From Halorhabdus salina (GTDB lineage: Archaea > Halobacteriota > Halobacteria > Halobacteriales > Haloarculaceae): DNA of 64,000 nucleotides. The translations under genes and the position numbers were made by a program. Positions 53,450 to 62,431 of this stretch are shown here, in pieces. The stretch spans positions 27,405 through 91,404 of the forward strand of contig NZ_JACDNP010000010.1 of assembly GCF_013839425.1 (NCBI RefSeq), read 5' to 3'. Positions within the stretch are counted from its first letter, which is position 1; each line of letters begins with the position of its first letter. Below the pieces are notes generated by a model. It was not told the DNA's origin and did not search any database. It worked only from the letters and a program-made list of their open reading frames with translations.

Positions 53450-55948
53450 TTACCCCTCGTAGTCGCTGCCCACGACCTCCCGGATTCGCTGGGCCGTCAC
53501 CTCACCGACCCCCTCGACTTCCTGTAGGTCATCCTCGTTTGCGGTCATCACGGCTTCGACGGTCCGGAATTCTTCGAGTAGCGCCTGGGCGGTCACCGGC
53601 CCGACGTCGGCGATCGAAGCGACGACGTACTCCTGCTGTTCGGGAAGCGTCTTCGATTGTTTCTCGCCGTGGACGCTGATCTCGCGATCAGCGGTCTCCT
53701 GTTCGCGTTGGGCGATGGTCGCCAGCAAGGCCGCCGTCCCCTCTTCGTTCTCGGTCCGGAGGACGCTCGCGCCGAAGTCCACCGCCAGCGCCGCCAGCGC
53801 GCCTCGGATCGCGTTCGGGTGGACGTTGCGTTCCTCGTAGAGGCCCTCGCCTTCGAGGATCACGACCGGCCGATCGTAGTAGCGGGCGTCGTCTTTGACT
53901 TGCTCGAAGACCGACCGGTCGCCGCCCGTGAGTGTATCCAGGAAGTCCGCGACCGATTTGCGCTCGACGACGACCCGATCAGAGAGCACGTAGTCGCCGA
54001 CTTCCAGTGTCTCAAGCCGGGTTTCGATCCCCTCGCGCCGGGCCAGATCCCGGCCGATCGCGCTGTCGAGTTCCCGCTGGTCGATGACGATCTCACATCC
54101 CTCCTCGCGGTCGGCTGTGGCGGCTGTCCCCTCTGGTTCGTCCGCGTTGCCATCGTCTCCGTCATCAGCCGACTCGACTGCATCCTCCTCGGTCGGCGCG
54201 AAGGCATCGAGCCCGGTCTGGCTGTCGGTGTCGTCTGTGGTCTTGCTGCTATCGTCATCCGTCGATCCGTCTTTGTCCTCGCGCTTGCCGCCGGTGCCTT
54301 CGTGGGTATCAGATTTCGCGTCGGCAGCTGTACTCTCCTCGTCGGCGTCGAAAGCCGTCAGGTTGACCTGTTCGTCCAGCCGGGACTCGATTTCGCCGGC
54401 GACGTCTTTCAGCGATCGCAGTTCCTCCTCCATGCGCTTCTCGTCCTGGCGGGATTTCCAGAAGTAGGCCTCGTCGCGGGTGTCCTCGGCGATCAGGACC
54501 GTGACGGCTCCTTCAGTCTGGCGGCCGGTTCGGCCCTTGCGCTGGATCGACCGGATCGCCGTCGGGACGGGTTCATAAAAGAGGACGAGATCGACTTCAG
54601 GGACGTCCAGGCCCTCCTCGGCGACACTGGTCGAAACGAGGACCTCGAATTCGCCCTCGCGGAAGGCATCCAGGGTCTCCTGCTGGTCGGTCTGGGTCAT
54701 CCCGTCACTGCCCTCAGTGTCGCTCTGGCCGACGAATTTCCGGGTGTCGAAGTGCTCACCCAGGAAGTCCGTCAGCGTCTCGGCGGTGTCGCGGGATTCG
54801 GTGAAGACGATGACGCGCTCGCCGTCTTCGATCCCGAGCGTCTGAGCGATCAGCATGCGCGTCCGCCTGAATTTCGGGTGCAGATCGTCGAAGTTCTCGG
54901 CCTTCCGGACTGCTTCCCTGACCTTCGGTTCGCTGACCAGCCGCTGGTCGGCCTTCGAGGCTCCGGAGGATCGGGCGGCGTTCTTCAATCGCTCGAAGTA
55001 CCGGCGCAGGCTCTCGACGCTCTGGGTCTCGGCGTAGGTGACGGCCGTCCGCAATTTCCGTATTTCGGCCAGCAGACTCATTCCCTGATAGCCCTCTGAT
55101 TGATCCGCGTCCATCAACTCCTGAATCTTGGCCTGGATCTTCCGGATCACCCGCTCGGAGACATCCGGCTGGGTTTTCCCGGTGACGCCGAGTTCTTTCA
55201 GTTGGCTCATCCGGTCCTCGATTACCGCATGCAGGGCGTCCCGAATCTCGATAACCGGCTCGGGCAGTTCGACGCGCTCCCAGTCGACACTCGTCTGGTG
55301 GGTGTAGGCGGCCACGTCGGCATCATCCTCGGTCATCACCTCGACCTCGCGGATGCCGAGGTTAGCACAGACCTGGAGGATCGCTTCCTCGTCGTCGCCT
55401 GGGGAAGCGCTCATGCCGGTCACCAGGGGGTCCGTTGCCTCGGCGTGATAGCGCTCGGCGATGAAGGTGTACGGATAGTCGCCGCTCGCCCGGTGACACT
55501 CGTCGAACGTACAGTGGGTCACCGTCGAAAGGTCGATCCGCGAGCCGAGGATGTCGTTCTCGACGACCTGCGGCGTCGCGATCACGACCGTTGCCTCGTC
55601 CCACAGTTCGGCGCGGTCGTCGGGCCGCACTTCGCCGGTGAAGACGACGATCTCATCGTCGTCGATCGTGAGGGCTTCGCGGTAGAAGTCGGCGTGTTGT
55701 TGGACGAGGGGCTTGGTCGGGGCCAGCAGGAGGGCCTTCCCGCCGACATCATCGAGACGTTCGGCGGTCACCAGCAGACTGACGGTCGTCTTTCCCAGGC
55801 CGGTCGGGAGACAGACAAGGGTGTGACTGGTCGCCGCTGCCGCTGCCAGTTGGGTCTGGTAGGCCCGCTGTTCGAGTACGCCTGCTTCGACGAGCGGCCG
55901 GTCGACGGACTTGCCGTCTGCTTCGTCACCCTCGCCTGTCGCTGCCAT
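53450..55948 (-). CDS. hef: Hef-type helicase-nuclease
   Basis: An 832-residue archaeal Hef (FANCM/XPF-like) that processes stalled replication forks. SF2 helicase motifs are LPTGLGKTT (about residue 48), DECHRAS (about 150) and QRKGRTGRQ (about 480). An acidic, low-complexity linker (about 540-630) joins an XPF nuclease domain with IDQRELD, GDYVLSDRVVVERKS (the ERK of ERKxxxD) and a C-terminal tandem HhH (ADVGPVTAQALLEEF, VEGVGEVTAQRI). ATG 55948 is preferred over the GTG-rich extension to 55993. It is divergent from the phosphatase gene. Confidence 0.95.
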   Translation of the reverse strand: MAATGEGDEADGKSVDRPLVEAGVLEQRAYQTQLAAAAATSHTLVCLPTGLGKTTVSLLVTAERLDDVGGKALLLAPTKPLVQQHADFYREALTIDDDEIVVFTGEVRPDDRAELWDEATVVIATPQVVENDILGSRIDLSTVTHCTFDECHRASGDYPYTFIAERYHAEATDPLVTGMSASPGDDEEAILQVCANLGIREVEVMTEDDADVAAYTHQTSVDWERVELPEPVIEIRDALHAVIEDRMSQLKELGVTGKTQPDVSERVIRKIQAKIQELMDADQSEGYQGMSLLAEIRKLRTAVTYAETQSVESLRRYFERLKNAARSSGASKADQRLVSEPKVREAVRKAENFDDLHPKFRRTRMLIAQTLGIEDGERVIVFTESRDTAETLTDFLGEHFDTRKFVGQSDTEGSDGMTQTDQQETLDAFREGEFEVLVSTSVAEEGLDVPEVDLVLFYEPVPTAIRSIQRKGRTGRQTEGAVTVLIAEDTRDEAYFWKSRQDEKRMEEELRSLKDVAGEIESRLDEQVNLTAFDADEESTAADAKSDTHEGTGGKREDKDGSTDDDSSKTTDDTDSQTGLDAFAPTEEDAVESADDGDDGNADEPEGTAATADREEGCEIVIDQRELDSAIGRDLARREGIETRLETLEVGDYVLSDRVVVERKSVADFLDTLTGGDRSVFEQVKDDARYYDRPVVILEGEGLYEERNVHPNAIRGALAALAVDFGASVLRTENEEGTAALLATIAQREQETADREISVHGEKQSKTLPEQQEYVVASIADVGPVTAQALLEEFRTVEAVMTANEDDLQEVEGVGEVTAQRIREVVGSDYEG

Positions 55949-56066
55949 TGGGCCATCGTTTGCCCCGACAGCGCCTAAGCGTTCGGATACCACGGTGAAA
56001 GTGATCCGGGTATCACGCGGCCAGCAGCCGACGCTGTTTTCACTCCCGTCACCGAATCACCCAGGG

Positions 56067-56684
56067 ATGACCACCGTCGTCTGGGCGCTCAGGCACGGAC
56101 AGCGACAGGATAGCGTCGACCCCGACTGGGACGATCACGCGGATCGCATCCACGATCCCGGGCTCACCGACCACGGCCATTGGCAAGCCACACAGGCTGG
56201 CGATCGCCTCAGCGAGGTGACTATCGGCGAAATATATGCGTCACCGTTTCTCCGGGCCGCCCAGACTGCCGGCCACGTCGCTGCTGCCACCCAGGCCTCG
56301 GTTCGCCTCGAACCCGGTCTCGGTGAGCATCTCAATCCCGAGTGGTTCGACTCGTTCCCCGAACGCCTCCCTGAGGACGACCTCGCTGAGCGCGTGCCAC
56401 GGATCGAGTCCAACTATCGCCCGCTCCTAGAACCGACGTTCCCGGAGGACCACGAGGAGGCTCAGCGACGCATCGGCGAGGCCACCCGCCGGATCGTCGA
56501 CGACGCGAGTGCCGAGTGCGTGTTGTTGGTCGGCCACGGCGCGACGATCGGGGGCGTGGTCGCCGGTCTCGCCGGTGTCACTGACGGTGTGGACGCACCG
56601 CTTGCGGGGTTGACGAAACTCGTCCGTGATGGGGAGAGTTGGGAACTGGCGTTTTCCGGCGAGACCGCTCATCTCGAGGAGTGA
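56067..56684 (+). CDS. Histidine phosphatase-family protein
   Basis: A 205-residue phosphoglycerate-mutase-like phosphatase with the catalytic motif RHGQR (residues 9-13), 'SPFLRAAQTAGHVA' and the second catalytic His in 'VGHGATIGGV'. The substrate is unknown. The upstream frame overlaps the hef promoter; ATG 56067 follows CCAGGG and starts just before the motif. It is convergent with the dolichol-kinase-like gene. Confidence 0.88.
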   Translation: MTTVVWALRHGQRQDSVDPDWDDHADRIHDPGLTDHGHWQATQAGDRLSEVTIGEIYASPFLRAAQTAGHVAAATQASVRLEPGLGEHLNPEWFDSFPERLPEDDLAERVPRIESNYRPLLEPTFPEDHEEAQRRIGEATRRIVDDASAECVLLVGHGATIGGVVAGLAGVTDGVDAPLAGLTKLVRDGESWELAFSGETAHLEE

Positions 56685-56705
56685 CGCCAGTCGCCAGGAC
56701 GATCG

Positions 56706-57335
56706 CTACAGTACTGTCAGAGCGGCTTCCATCGCCACGGCGGCCCCGATCGGGATCGTCAGGTTGTCGTCGATGACGTAGCCCCGGACGATCGGCTTGA
56801 TCCCGTCGGCGAGCGTCGCGGCGACCGCACCAATCACTGCGACGGGCGTCGCGACGAACGGAGCCGCGAGCAACAGGCAGAGTCCGAACGTCGCCAGCAA
56901 CACCCACGTCTGCTTGGCCGGGCGGAGTTCACCCGACCCGAGCAGCCCACTGAACGGGTCGGCGATGGTGAGCATGAGCATCGCCGGGACGGCGACCGGC
57001 GATTCCGTCAGACCGACGACCAGGTACTCGGCCCCAGGCGGTGTGAAGGCGACGGCGACGACGGCAAGTCCGACCGCGCCTAGGAAGTAGCCCGCGAGGT
57101 TTTCTTGCTCGTAGCTCCGGGTGAGCCGATCGAAGATCGCCCAATCCAGACCGACGTACAGGCGAACGATCTCGAGACCGAGGGCCCCGAGGACTGCCAC
57201 ACCCAGGAACAGCTGGACCGCTCGCCACGTGACCTCCGCGAGGAACACGTACGACAGCGGGATGGCACTCGTACTCGCGTGGACGAGCCGTCGGGCGATC
57301 TCGTCGTTCAGCCGTTCGAGTGCGCTGGGAAACAC
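56706..57335 (-). CDS. Dolichol kinase/CDP-diglyceride synthetase-like membrane protein
   Basis: A 209-residue membrane protein with about six segments. It resembles the dolichol kinase/SEC59 and CdsA group: 'EIARRLVHASTSAIPLSYVF' near the start and the conserved 'ADPFSGLLG' and 'TLADGIKPIVRGYVIDDNLTIP' in the second half. It could phosphorylate a polyprenol for glycan transfer. GTG at 57335 lies five bases after the glyS stop, in the CBS-glyS-dolK order of transcription. Confidence 0.82.
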   Translation of the reverse strand: MFPSALERLNDEIARRLVHASTSAIPLSYVFLAEVTWRAVQLFLGVAVLGALGLEIVRLYVGLDWAIFDRLTRSYEQENLAGYFLGAVGLAVVAVAFTPPGAEYLVVGLTESPVAVPAMLMLTIADPFSGLLGSGELRPAKQTWVLLATFGLCLLLAAPFVATPVAVIGAVAATLADGIKPIVRGYVIDDNLTIPIGAAVAMEAALTVL

Positions 57336-57339
57336 TGGT

Positions 57340-59100
57340 CTAAAGCGTCGCGAACGTTTCCTCGCCGGCGACGAGGGCTTCGACCGTTGCCGCCAGGTCC
57401 TCAACGGCAACTCGCCGCTGGTCGGTCGAATCACGGTCCCGGATCGTCACTGTCCCGTCTTCGAGGGTGTCGTAGTCGACGGTCACGCAGTACGGCGTGC
57501 CGACCTCGTCCTGGCGGCGGTAGCGACGTCCGATCGCCCCCGAGTCGTCGTACGTGACCGCGAAGCCGGCTTCCCGGAGGTCGTCGGCGATCTCGTGTGC
57601 GCGCTCGCCCAACCCGTCCTTGTCCATCAACGGGAAGACGCCGACGGTCGTCGGGGCGACTTCGGGCGGGAGTGAGAGATAGGTCCGCTCCTCGCCGTCG
57701 ACTTCGTCCTCGCGGTAAGCGTGATCCAGCGCGGTATAAAGCGCCCGGTCGATCCCGAGTGAGGGCTCGACGACGTGCGGGGTGATGTGTTCGCCGGACT
57801 CGGTCATCTCTTCGACGGCGAAGCCGGTTTTCTCGACCGGAACGGTGTACTCGTCGCCGCCGACTTCGACTGTCACGTCCTCGCCTTCGAAGGCATCCGG
57901 CGTGTCCTCAGCCAGGGACTCGAGTGCGTCTGCGACATCGCCGGCCGCGCCGCCAAACTCCGGCCCGAGATAGCTCATGTCCGGATCCACCGTCGGTTTC
58001 TCGACGGTGACGGGGTCGTCGTACTGTTTGAAGACCGTGAAGTCTTCTTCGCTGTGGGCATCGTGTTTCGAGAGGTCGTAGTCGGCCCGGTAGGCGAACC
58101 CACCGAGTTCGATCCAGTCGGGTTCCTTGCCGGGGTCGCTGACATCGCCCTCGGCGTCCCAGCAGTCCTCGGAGTAGTGGGCGAGTTCGCCCGGGCGGTG
58201 CTGGCGGAAGCGGAACCGATCCATGTCCAGCCCGATGCGCTGGTACCATTCAGCGGCGACGCCCAGGTAGTAGGCGATCCACGGGTCGGCGATGATACCA
58301 TTGTCGACTGCTTTCTGGATCGTGGTCTCGATGACGCCGCCGCCCTCGCAGTCTTGGGCTTTGGCCGGATAGAACCGCGCAGAAACGTCCCCAACAGCCG
58401 AGAGGTCCGGCTCGTCCACCTCGGGGTCGATGAACAGTTCGAGTTCGGCCTGGCTGAACTCCCGGACACGAAGTAGTGACTTCCGGGGACTGATCTCGTT
58501 GCGGTAGGCTCGCCCGATCTGCGTGACGCCGAAGGGGAGCTGGTTGCGGGCGTACTCGGCGAGTTGGGGGAACTCGATGAAGATGCCCTGGGCCGTTTCG
58601 GGTCGAAGATACCCCGGTGAAGACGAGCCCGGACCGATCGTCGTCTCGAACATGAGGTTGAATTGCTCGATCGCCTGGCCGGCCAGTCCCGTCCCGCAGG
58701 TCGGGCAGACGAGTTCGTACTCGGCGATGACTTCTTCGATGCGTTCAGGTGCCAGCGATTCGGCTTCTTCGATCCCTGTCTCGGTGTCCTCGACGATGTG
58801 GTCGGCCCGGTGGGACTCTCCGCACTCGGGACACTCGACGAGCATGTCGTCGAAGCCGTCAAGGTGGCCCGAGGCTTCAAAGACCGGTTCGGGCAGGACT
58901 GTCGGCGCGTCGACCTCCATGTGCCCTTCTTGGATGGCAAACCGGTCGCGCCAGGTCGCCTCGACGTTGCGTTTCATCGCCGCGCCCTGTGGCCCAAAGG
59001 TGTAAAAGCCGGAGACGCCGCCGTAGGCACCGGCCGATTGCAGGAAGAAACCGCGGCGCTTTGCCAGTTCGACCAGTCGTTCCGCCTCGACCTGGGTCAT
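57340..59100 (-). CDS. glyS: Glycine--tRNA ligase
   Basis: A 586-residue archaeal/eukaryotic-type homodimeric GlyRS (class II). Features: N-terminal 'RRGFFLQSAGAYGGVSGFYTFGPQGAAMKRN' (ends RRGFFLQ and AMKRN), zinc-type pairs CPECGESH and CPTCGTG, motif 2 'RAYRNEISPRKSLLRVREFSQ', and motif 3 'EPSLGIDRALY'. The C-terminal anticodon-binding domain follows. Its ATG overlaps the CBS-protein stop (ATGA). Its neighbour on the 3' side is the dolichol-kinase-like gene. Confidence 0.96.
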   Translation of the reverse strand: MTQVEAERLVELAKRRGFFLQSAGAYGGVSGFYTFGPQGAAMKRNVEATWRDRFAIQEGHMEVDAPTVLPEPVFEASGHLDGFDDMLVECPECGESHRADHIVEDTETGIEEAESLAPERIEEVIAEYELVCPTCGTGLAGQAIEQFNLMFETTIGPGSSSPGYLRPETAQGIFIEFPQLAEYARNQLPFGVTQIGRAYRNEISPRKSLLRVREFSQAELELFIDPEVDEPDLSAVGDVSARFYPAKAQDCEGGGVIETTIQKAVDNGIIADPWIAYYLGVAAEWYQRIGLDMDRFRFRQHRPGELAHYSEDCWDAEGDVSDPGKEPDWIELGGFAYRADYDLSKHDAHSEEDFTVFKQYDDPVTVEKPTVDPDMSYLGPEFGGAAGDVADALESLAEDTPDAFEGEDVTVEVGGDEYTVPVEKTGFAVEEMTESGEHITPHVVEPSLGIDRALYTALDHAYREDEVDGEERTYLSLPPEVAPTTVGVFPLMDKDGLGERAHEIADDLREAGFAVTYDDSGAIGRRYRRQDEVGTPYCVTVDYDTLEDGTVTIRDRDSTDQRRVAVEDLAATVEALVAGEETFATL

Positions 59101-59948
59101 CGTAGCGTTTTCAGGATGTCGATGTCGCGGACGATGCCCGCGAGGTCGTCACCCGAGACCAGCGGCACCTGTTCGATGTCGTGGCGGATCAACAGCTGGG
59201 CCGCCTCCTGGGCAGTCCGGCGGCCGTTGACCGTCACGAGGTCGGCCGTCATGTACTCGCTGACCGGCTCGTCGGGGAACTCGACGTTCCGGGTGGGCAT
59301 GTAGCTGTTCCCGACGGCTTTGATGCCTTCCCACATCCAGTCGTCGTCCTGATTGGCGATGGATTCGCCCGTCTCGGCTTCGCCCTCGACGACCTCGGCG
59401 ACCGTCAGGACGTCGACTTCGGTCAACATGCCACACATCTCGCCGCCGTCGTCGAGGACGACGCCGTAGGGCACGTCGGCGTGAGAGAGTTCCCGCTCGG
59501 CGACCGGCAACGGCGTTCCGGCGTAGACGCAGTTGACGTCACGTCGCGCGAGTTCGCCGACCGGTCGATCGCCGTCGTCGACGCTCCCTTCGGCGATCGC
59601 TCGGACTACGTCAGTGATGGTGACGATGCCTTCCAACCGTCCGTCGACGACCGGCACGCGTGGCTCGCCCGTCTCGACGATCGTTTGAGCGACATCTGTG
59701 AGATTAGTGTCCGCAGTCGTCGTCGGCACCTCCTCGACGAGCAAGGCGAGCTGGTCCTCATCAGGGGATTTAATCAGCGAGTCACGCGTGACGATCCCGC
59801 GGAACTGTTCGCCGTCGTCGGCCACTTTGACGACTGGGACCGACGAGAATTGCCGTTCTTGCAAATACTCGAGGACGTCGTCTCTGGTGCCCGGTATCTC
59901 GACCGTGACGACATCCTCCCGTGGCGTCATGACGTCCGCGACGTTCAT
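59097..59948 (-). CDS. Four-CBS-domain protein
   Basis: A 283-residue soluble protein made of four CBS repeats, in two Bateman pairs: 'VADVMTPREDVVTVE', 'VPTTTADTNLTDVAQTIVETGEPRVPVVDG', 'RRDVNCVYAGTPLPVAERELSHADVPYGVVLDDG' (ends given) and 'YMTADLVTVNGRRTAQEAAQLLI'. Such proteins bind adenosine ligands. The tight coupling with glyS hints that it might sense AMP or SAM in relation to translation, but this is speculation. ATG 59948 is preferred over GTG 59972. Confidence 0.9.
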   Translation of the reverse strand: MNVADVMTPREDVVTVEIPGTRDDVLEYLQERQFSSVPVVKVADDGEQFRGIVTRDSLIKSPDEDQLALLVEEVPTTTADTNLTDVAQTIVETGEPRVPVVDGRLEGIVTITDVVRAIAEGSVDDGDRPVGELARRDVNCVYAGTPLPVAERELSHADVPYGVVLDDGGEMCGMLTEVDVLTVAEVVEGEAETGESIANQDDDWMWEGIKAVGNSYMPTRNVEFPDEPVSEYMTADLVTVNGRRTAQEAAQLLIRHDIEQVPLVSGDDLAGIVRDIDILKTLR

Positions 59949-60154
59949 ACTGGCAAGTACTCCCAGGTCCACGTACTAAATCTTTGTTTAGTCGACGTGC
60001 CCGATTTCACCCCGTAAAGTATGGGTTTTCGCCTCGGTCGGGGCCAAACTGTATTAGCCAACCGTCGCCGATCGTCAGACGGTTGGCGGACGAATCGCGG
60101 TACTGTCAGTGGGTTTCGGCACGTTTATGTATGATTGTTACTTACTCACATAGT

Positions 60155-60319
60155 ATGTCGCAACAGCCCGACGCGCTCGCGGCAGATGGTCAATCAGACG
60201 GTGAGATCATGGCCGCAATCGAGGAAGACGAGGCGCTCGTCATTGCCGACATCAGCCGCGACAACGCGTATCTTTCGATGCCGGTTGCGGAGGCGGCATC
60301 GCTGTCGGCGTGGCGATAG
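60155..60319 (+). CDS. Small acidic haloarchaeal protein (54 residues)
   Basis: A 54-residue protein: a polar N-terminus (SQQPDALAADGQS), then 'EIMAAIEEDEALVIADISRD' and 'AYLSMPVAEAASLSAWR'. It has the look of the small conserved haloarchaeal families (possibly DUF7556, from memory). The frame is open upstream, but ATG 60155, with its AT-rich promoter stretch just upstream, is the sensible start. It lies 95 bp before the SerA-like gene. Confidence 0.65.
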   Translation: MSQQPDALAADGQSDGEIMAAIEEDEALVIADISRDNAYLSMPVAEAASLSAWR

Positions 60320-60414
60320 GGCTTGCTATTTTGGGGTTTGTGCCTTCCAGGACTGCTTCCCGTCGCGAGCGGGAGAAAACAAGCGTTATGCCGGGGCGTG
60401 CAGTCTCCCCTGAT

Positions 60415-61992
60415 ATGGAGATCGTAGTCACGGGCCCGGTCGACGAGATCGGACTGACACTGCTTTCCGAGGCTGGCCACGACGTCCGGACTGTCGAGGT
60501 CGACGGGCCGACGGCACTGGCCGACCAAGCCGAGACCGCAGACGCACTGATCGTCGCCGGCGATGTAGCGGTCACCTCGATCGTTTTCGAGCGCGCTCCG
60601 GACCTGCAGATCGTCGGACAGGCCGGGATCGATGTCGACGCGATCGACGTAGAAGCGGCGACCGACAGGGGCGTTTTGGTCGCCAACGCCCCTGAAGAGA
60701 GCGTCCGATCGATCGCCGAATTCGTCGTCGGACTGGTGTTCGCCACCAGCCGTGGGATCCCACAGGGCCACGTCCGGCTCAAGGGCGGCGAGTGGGCGAA
60801 AGGTGACATTCTTGGGTCGGAACTCGACGGCAAAACGGCCGGCTTGATCGGGTTCGACGACGTCGGTCAGGAGGTCGCAAAGCGGCTGGGGAACCTCGGG
60901 CTCGATATCGTCGTCTACGCCCCCGACGCTGAGGACGAACGGATCGAACGGATCGGTGCCGAGATCGTCGACTACGAGACGGTGCTCGACCGGGCGGACT
61001 TCCTCTCATTGCACGAAAGCGCCGATGCCGATGTCGTCCTCGGTGAAGACGCGTTCGACGCACTCGGTGAGGGATACCTGGTCAACTGCGGCGATCCGGC
61101 ACTCATCGAGGAGTCCGCACTGGCCTCGGCTGTCGGCGACGGGCCGCTTCACGGCGCCGCGCTCGACACCGTACAGGACGCACCACTCTCCGAGGACAGT
61201 CCGCTCCGTGATGTCGAGGACGTCATCGTGACGCCTGGTATCGCTGCCAGTACGACCGGAACCGCTGAATCCGTTTCGACGGCGATCGCCCGACAGATCC
61301 TCGCCGCGTTCGCGGACGAACCAGTCGAAAACGCCGTCAACACGCCCTCGATCTCGCCGGACAAGTACCCGATGGTCCGCCCGTACGCCGATCTGGCCGA
61401 GACGGCCGGTCGGATTGCCCTCCAGCTATTCGGGGGGACACCTTCGGTCGTCGCGGTCGACTATGCCGGCGAGATTGCGACCGAGGACGTCGAACCGATC
61501 ACGGCAGGCGCCCTGACGGGCGTGTTCGATTCGCACGGGTGGGACGCCAATCCGGTCAACGCCCGCCGCGTCGCCCAGCGGGAGGGCGTCGAAGTCGACG
61601 TTTCAACGAGCCACGAGGCCCCGGACTTCCAGAACCTGCTGACGGTGACGGTCAGCGACGGCGAGCGCTCCCTCAGCGTCGAAGGAACCCAGTTTGCCGA
61701 TCAAGACCCCCGTATCGTCAGTATCGACGACTACTGGGTCGAGGCGATTCCCCACGGCTACATGCTGATCGTCCGGAACGCGGACGAACCGGGCGTTATC
61801 GGATACATCGGCACGGTGCTGGGCGACCACGACGTCAACATCGCGGGCATGTTCAATAGCCGCGAGGCGATCGGTGGGGAGGCCATGTCGGTGTACAATC
61901 TCGACGACGAGCCGACGACGGCCGTCCTCGAGGCGCTCAACGACGACGACCGGATCCTCGATACGACGGTCGTCCAACTCAACGGCTTCTGA
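60415..61992 (+). CDS. SerA-like protein without phosphoglycerate dehydrogenase catalytic residues
   Basis: A 525-residue protein with the full SerA layout: substrate and nucleotide-binding domains, the ASB domain and a C-terminal ACT domain (ADEPGVIGYIGTVLGDHDV). Against true SerA, key residues are changed: the Rossmann loop GxGxxG is GFDDVG (146-151), the catalytic Arg position is Asp227 (VNCGDP), the catalytic Glu is Ala256 (QDAP), and the His of TPHxGAST is Gly275 (TPGIAAST). It is therefore unlikely to oxidise phosphoglycerate and may be a serine-sensing or regulatory paralogue. ATG 60415 matches family starts. Confidence 0.85.
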   Translation: MEIVVTGPVDEIGLTLLSEAGHDVRTVEVDGPTALADQAETADALIVAGDVAVTSIVFERAPDLQIVGQAGIDVDAIDVEAATDRGVLVANAPEESVRSIAEFVVGLVFATSRGIPQGHVRLKGGEWAKGDILGSELDGKTAGLIGFDDVGQEVAKRLGNLGLDIVVYAPDAEDERIERIGAEIVDYETVLDRADFLSLHESADADVVLGEDAFDALGEGYLVNCGDPALIEESALASAVGDGPLHGAALDTVQDAPLSEDSPLRDVEDVIVTPGIAASTTGTAESVSTAIARQILAAFADEPVENAVNTPSISPDKYPMVRPYADLAETAGRIALQLFGGTPSVVAVDYAGEIATEDVEPITAGALTGVFDSHGWDANPVNARRVAQREGVEVDVSTSHEAPDFQNLLTVTVSDGERSLSVEGTQFADQDPRIVSIDDYWVEAIPHGYMLIVRNADEPGVIGYIGTVLGDHDVNIAGMFNSREAIGGEAMSVYNLDDEPTTAVLEALNDDDRILDTTVVQLNGF

Positions 61993-62006
61993 GCAGTCCC
62001 ACGTTT

Positions 62007-62321
62007 CTACAGCTGTTTCTCCGTGTCACCCAGATCTCCGGCCCCCGTCCGCATCCAGATGTAGACTCCGTCTTCGCGCGAGCCGCGATAGCTCTGCCAG
62101 AGGAATTCTCGCGCTGCGACTGCCTGATGCACGGGGGAGGGCGACTCGACGGGCGATCCGCCGCGGTCGTCCGTTTCGGCCGTGACGACTGTCGCCTGCC
62201 GATCCACCCCCTCCCCGGCGTTTCCGTCGTCGGTGCCGGCACGCACCGGATCTCGATCCTTACGGTGGTTCCCCACCTGTCGATCGTGATCTGTCGGGAC
62301 TGATTCGTGATCGGCTGACAT
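62007..62321 (-). CDS. Hypothetical acidic protein
   Basis: A 104-residue protein. The first 65 residues are polar and probably disordered; residues 66-92 (AVAAREFLWQSYRGSREDGVYIWM) look like a short folded unit. No family is recognised. It lies between convergent serA-like and co-directional thrC, whose stop is 110 bp upstream. Moderate support only, from codon use and start position. Confidence 0.55.
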   Translation of the reverse strand: MSADHESVPTDHDRQVGNHRKDRDPVRAGTDDGNAGEGVDRQATVVTAETDDRGGSPVESPSPVHQAVAAREFLWQSYRGSREDGVYIWMRTGAGDLGDTEKQL

Positions 62322-62431
62322 GGCAACCCGTCACAGTTGGCCAGCCAGCAAAAAACATCGGCAGACACGCGTCAGCCTGGGGTTTGACGCGCACCGCTGG
62401 CACCACCTGGGCCGCAACTGCCGGTCGTTCC

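Noticed and set aside
53657..55099. 480-codon open frame opposite hef
   Set aside because: Same effect: hef has helicase and nuclease motifs throughout, and the opposite frame has hydrophobic, non-halophilic composition.
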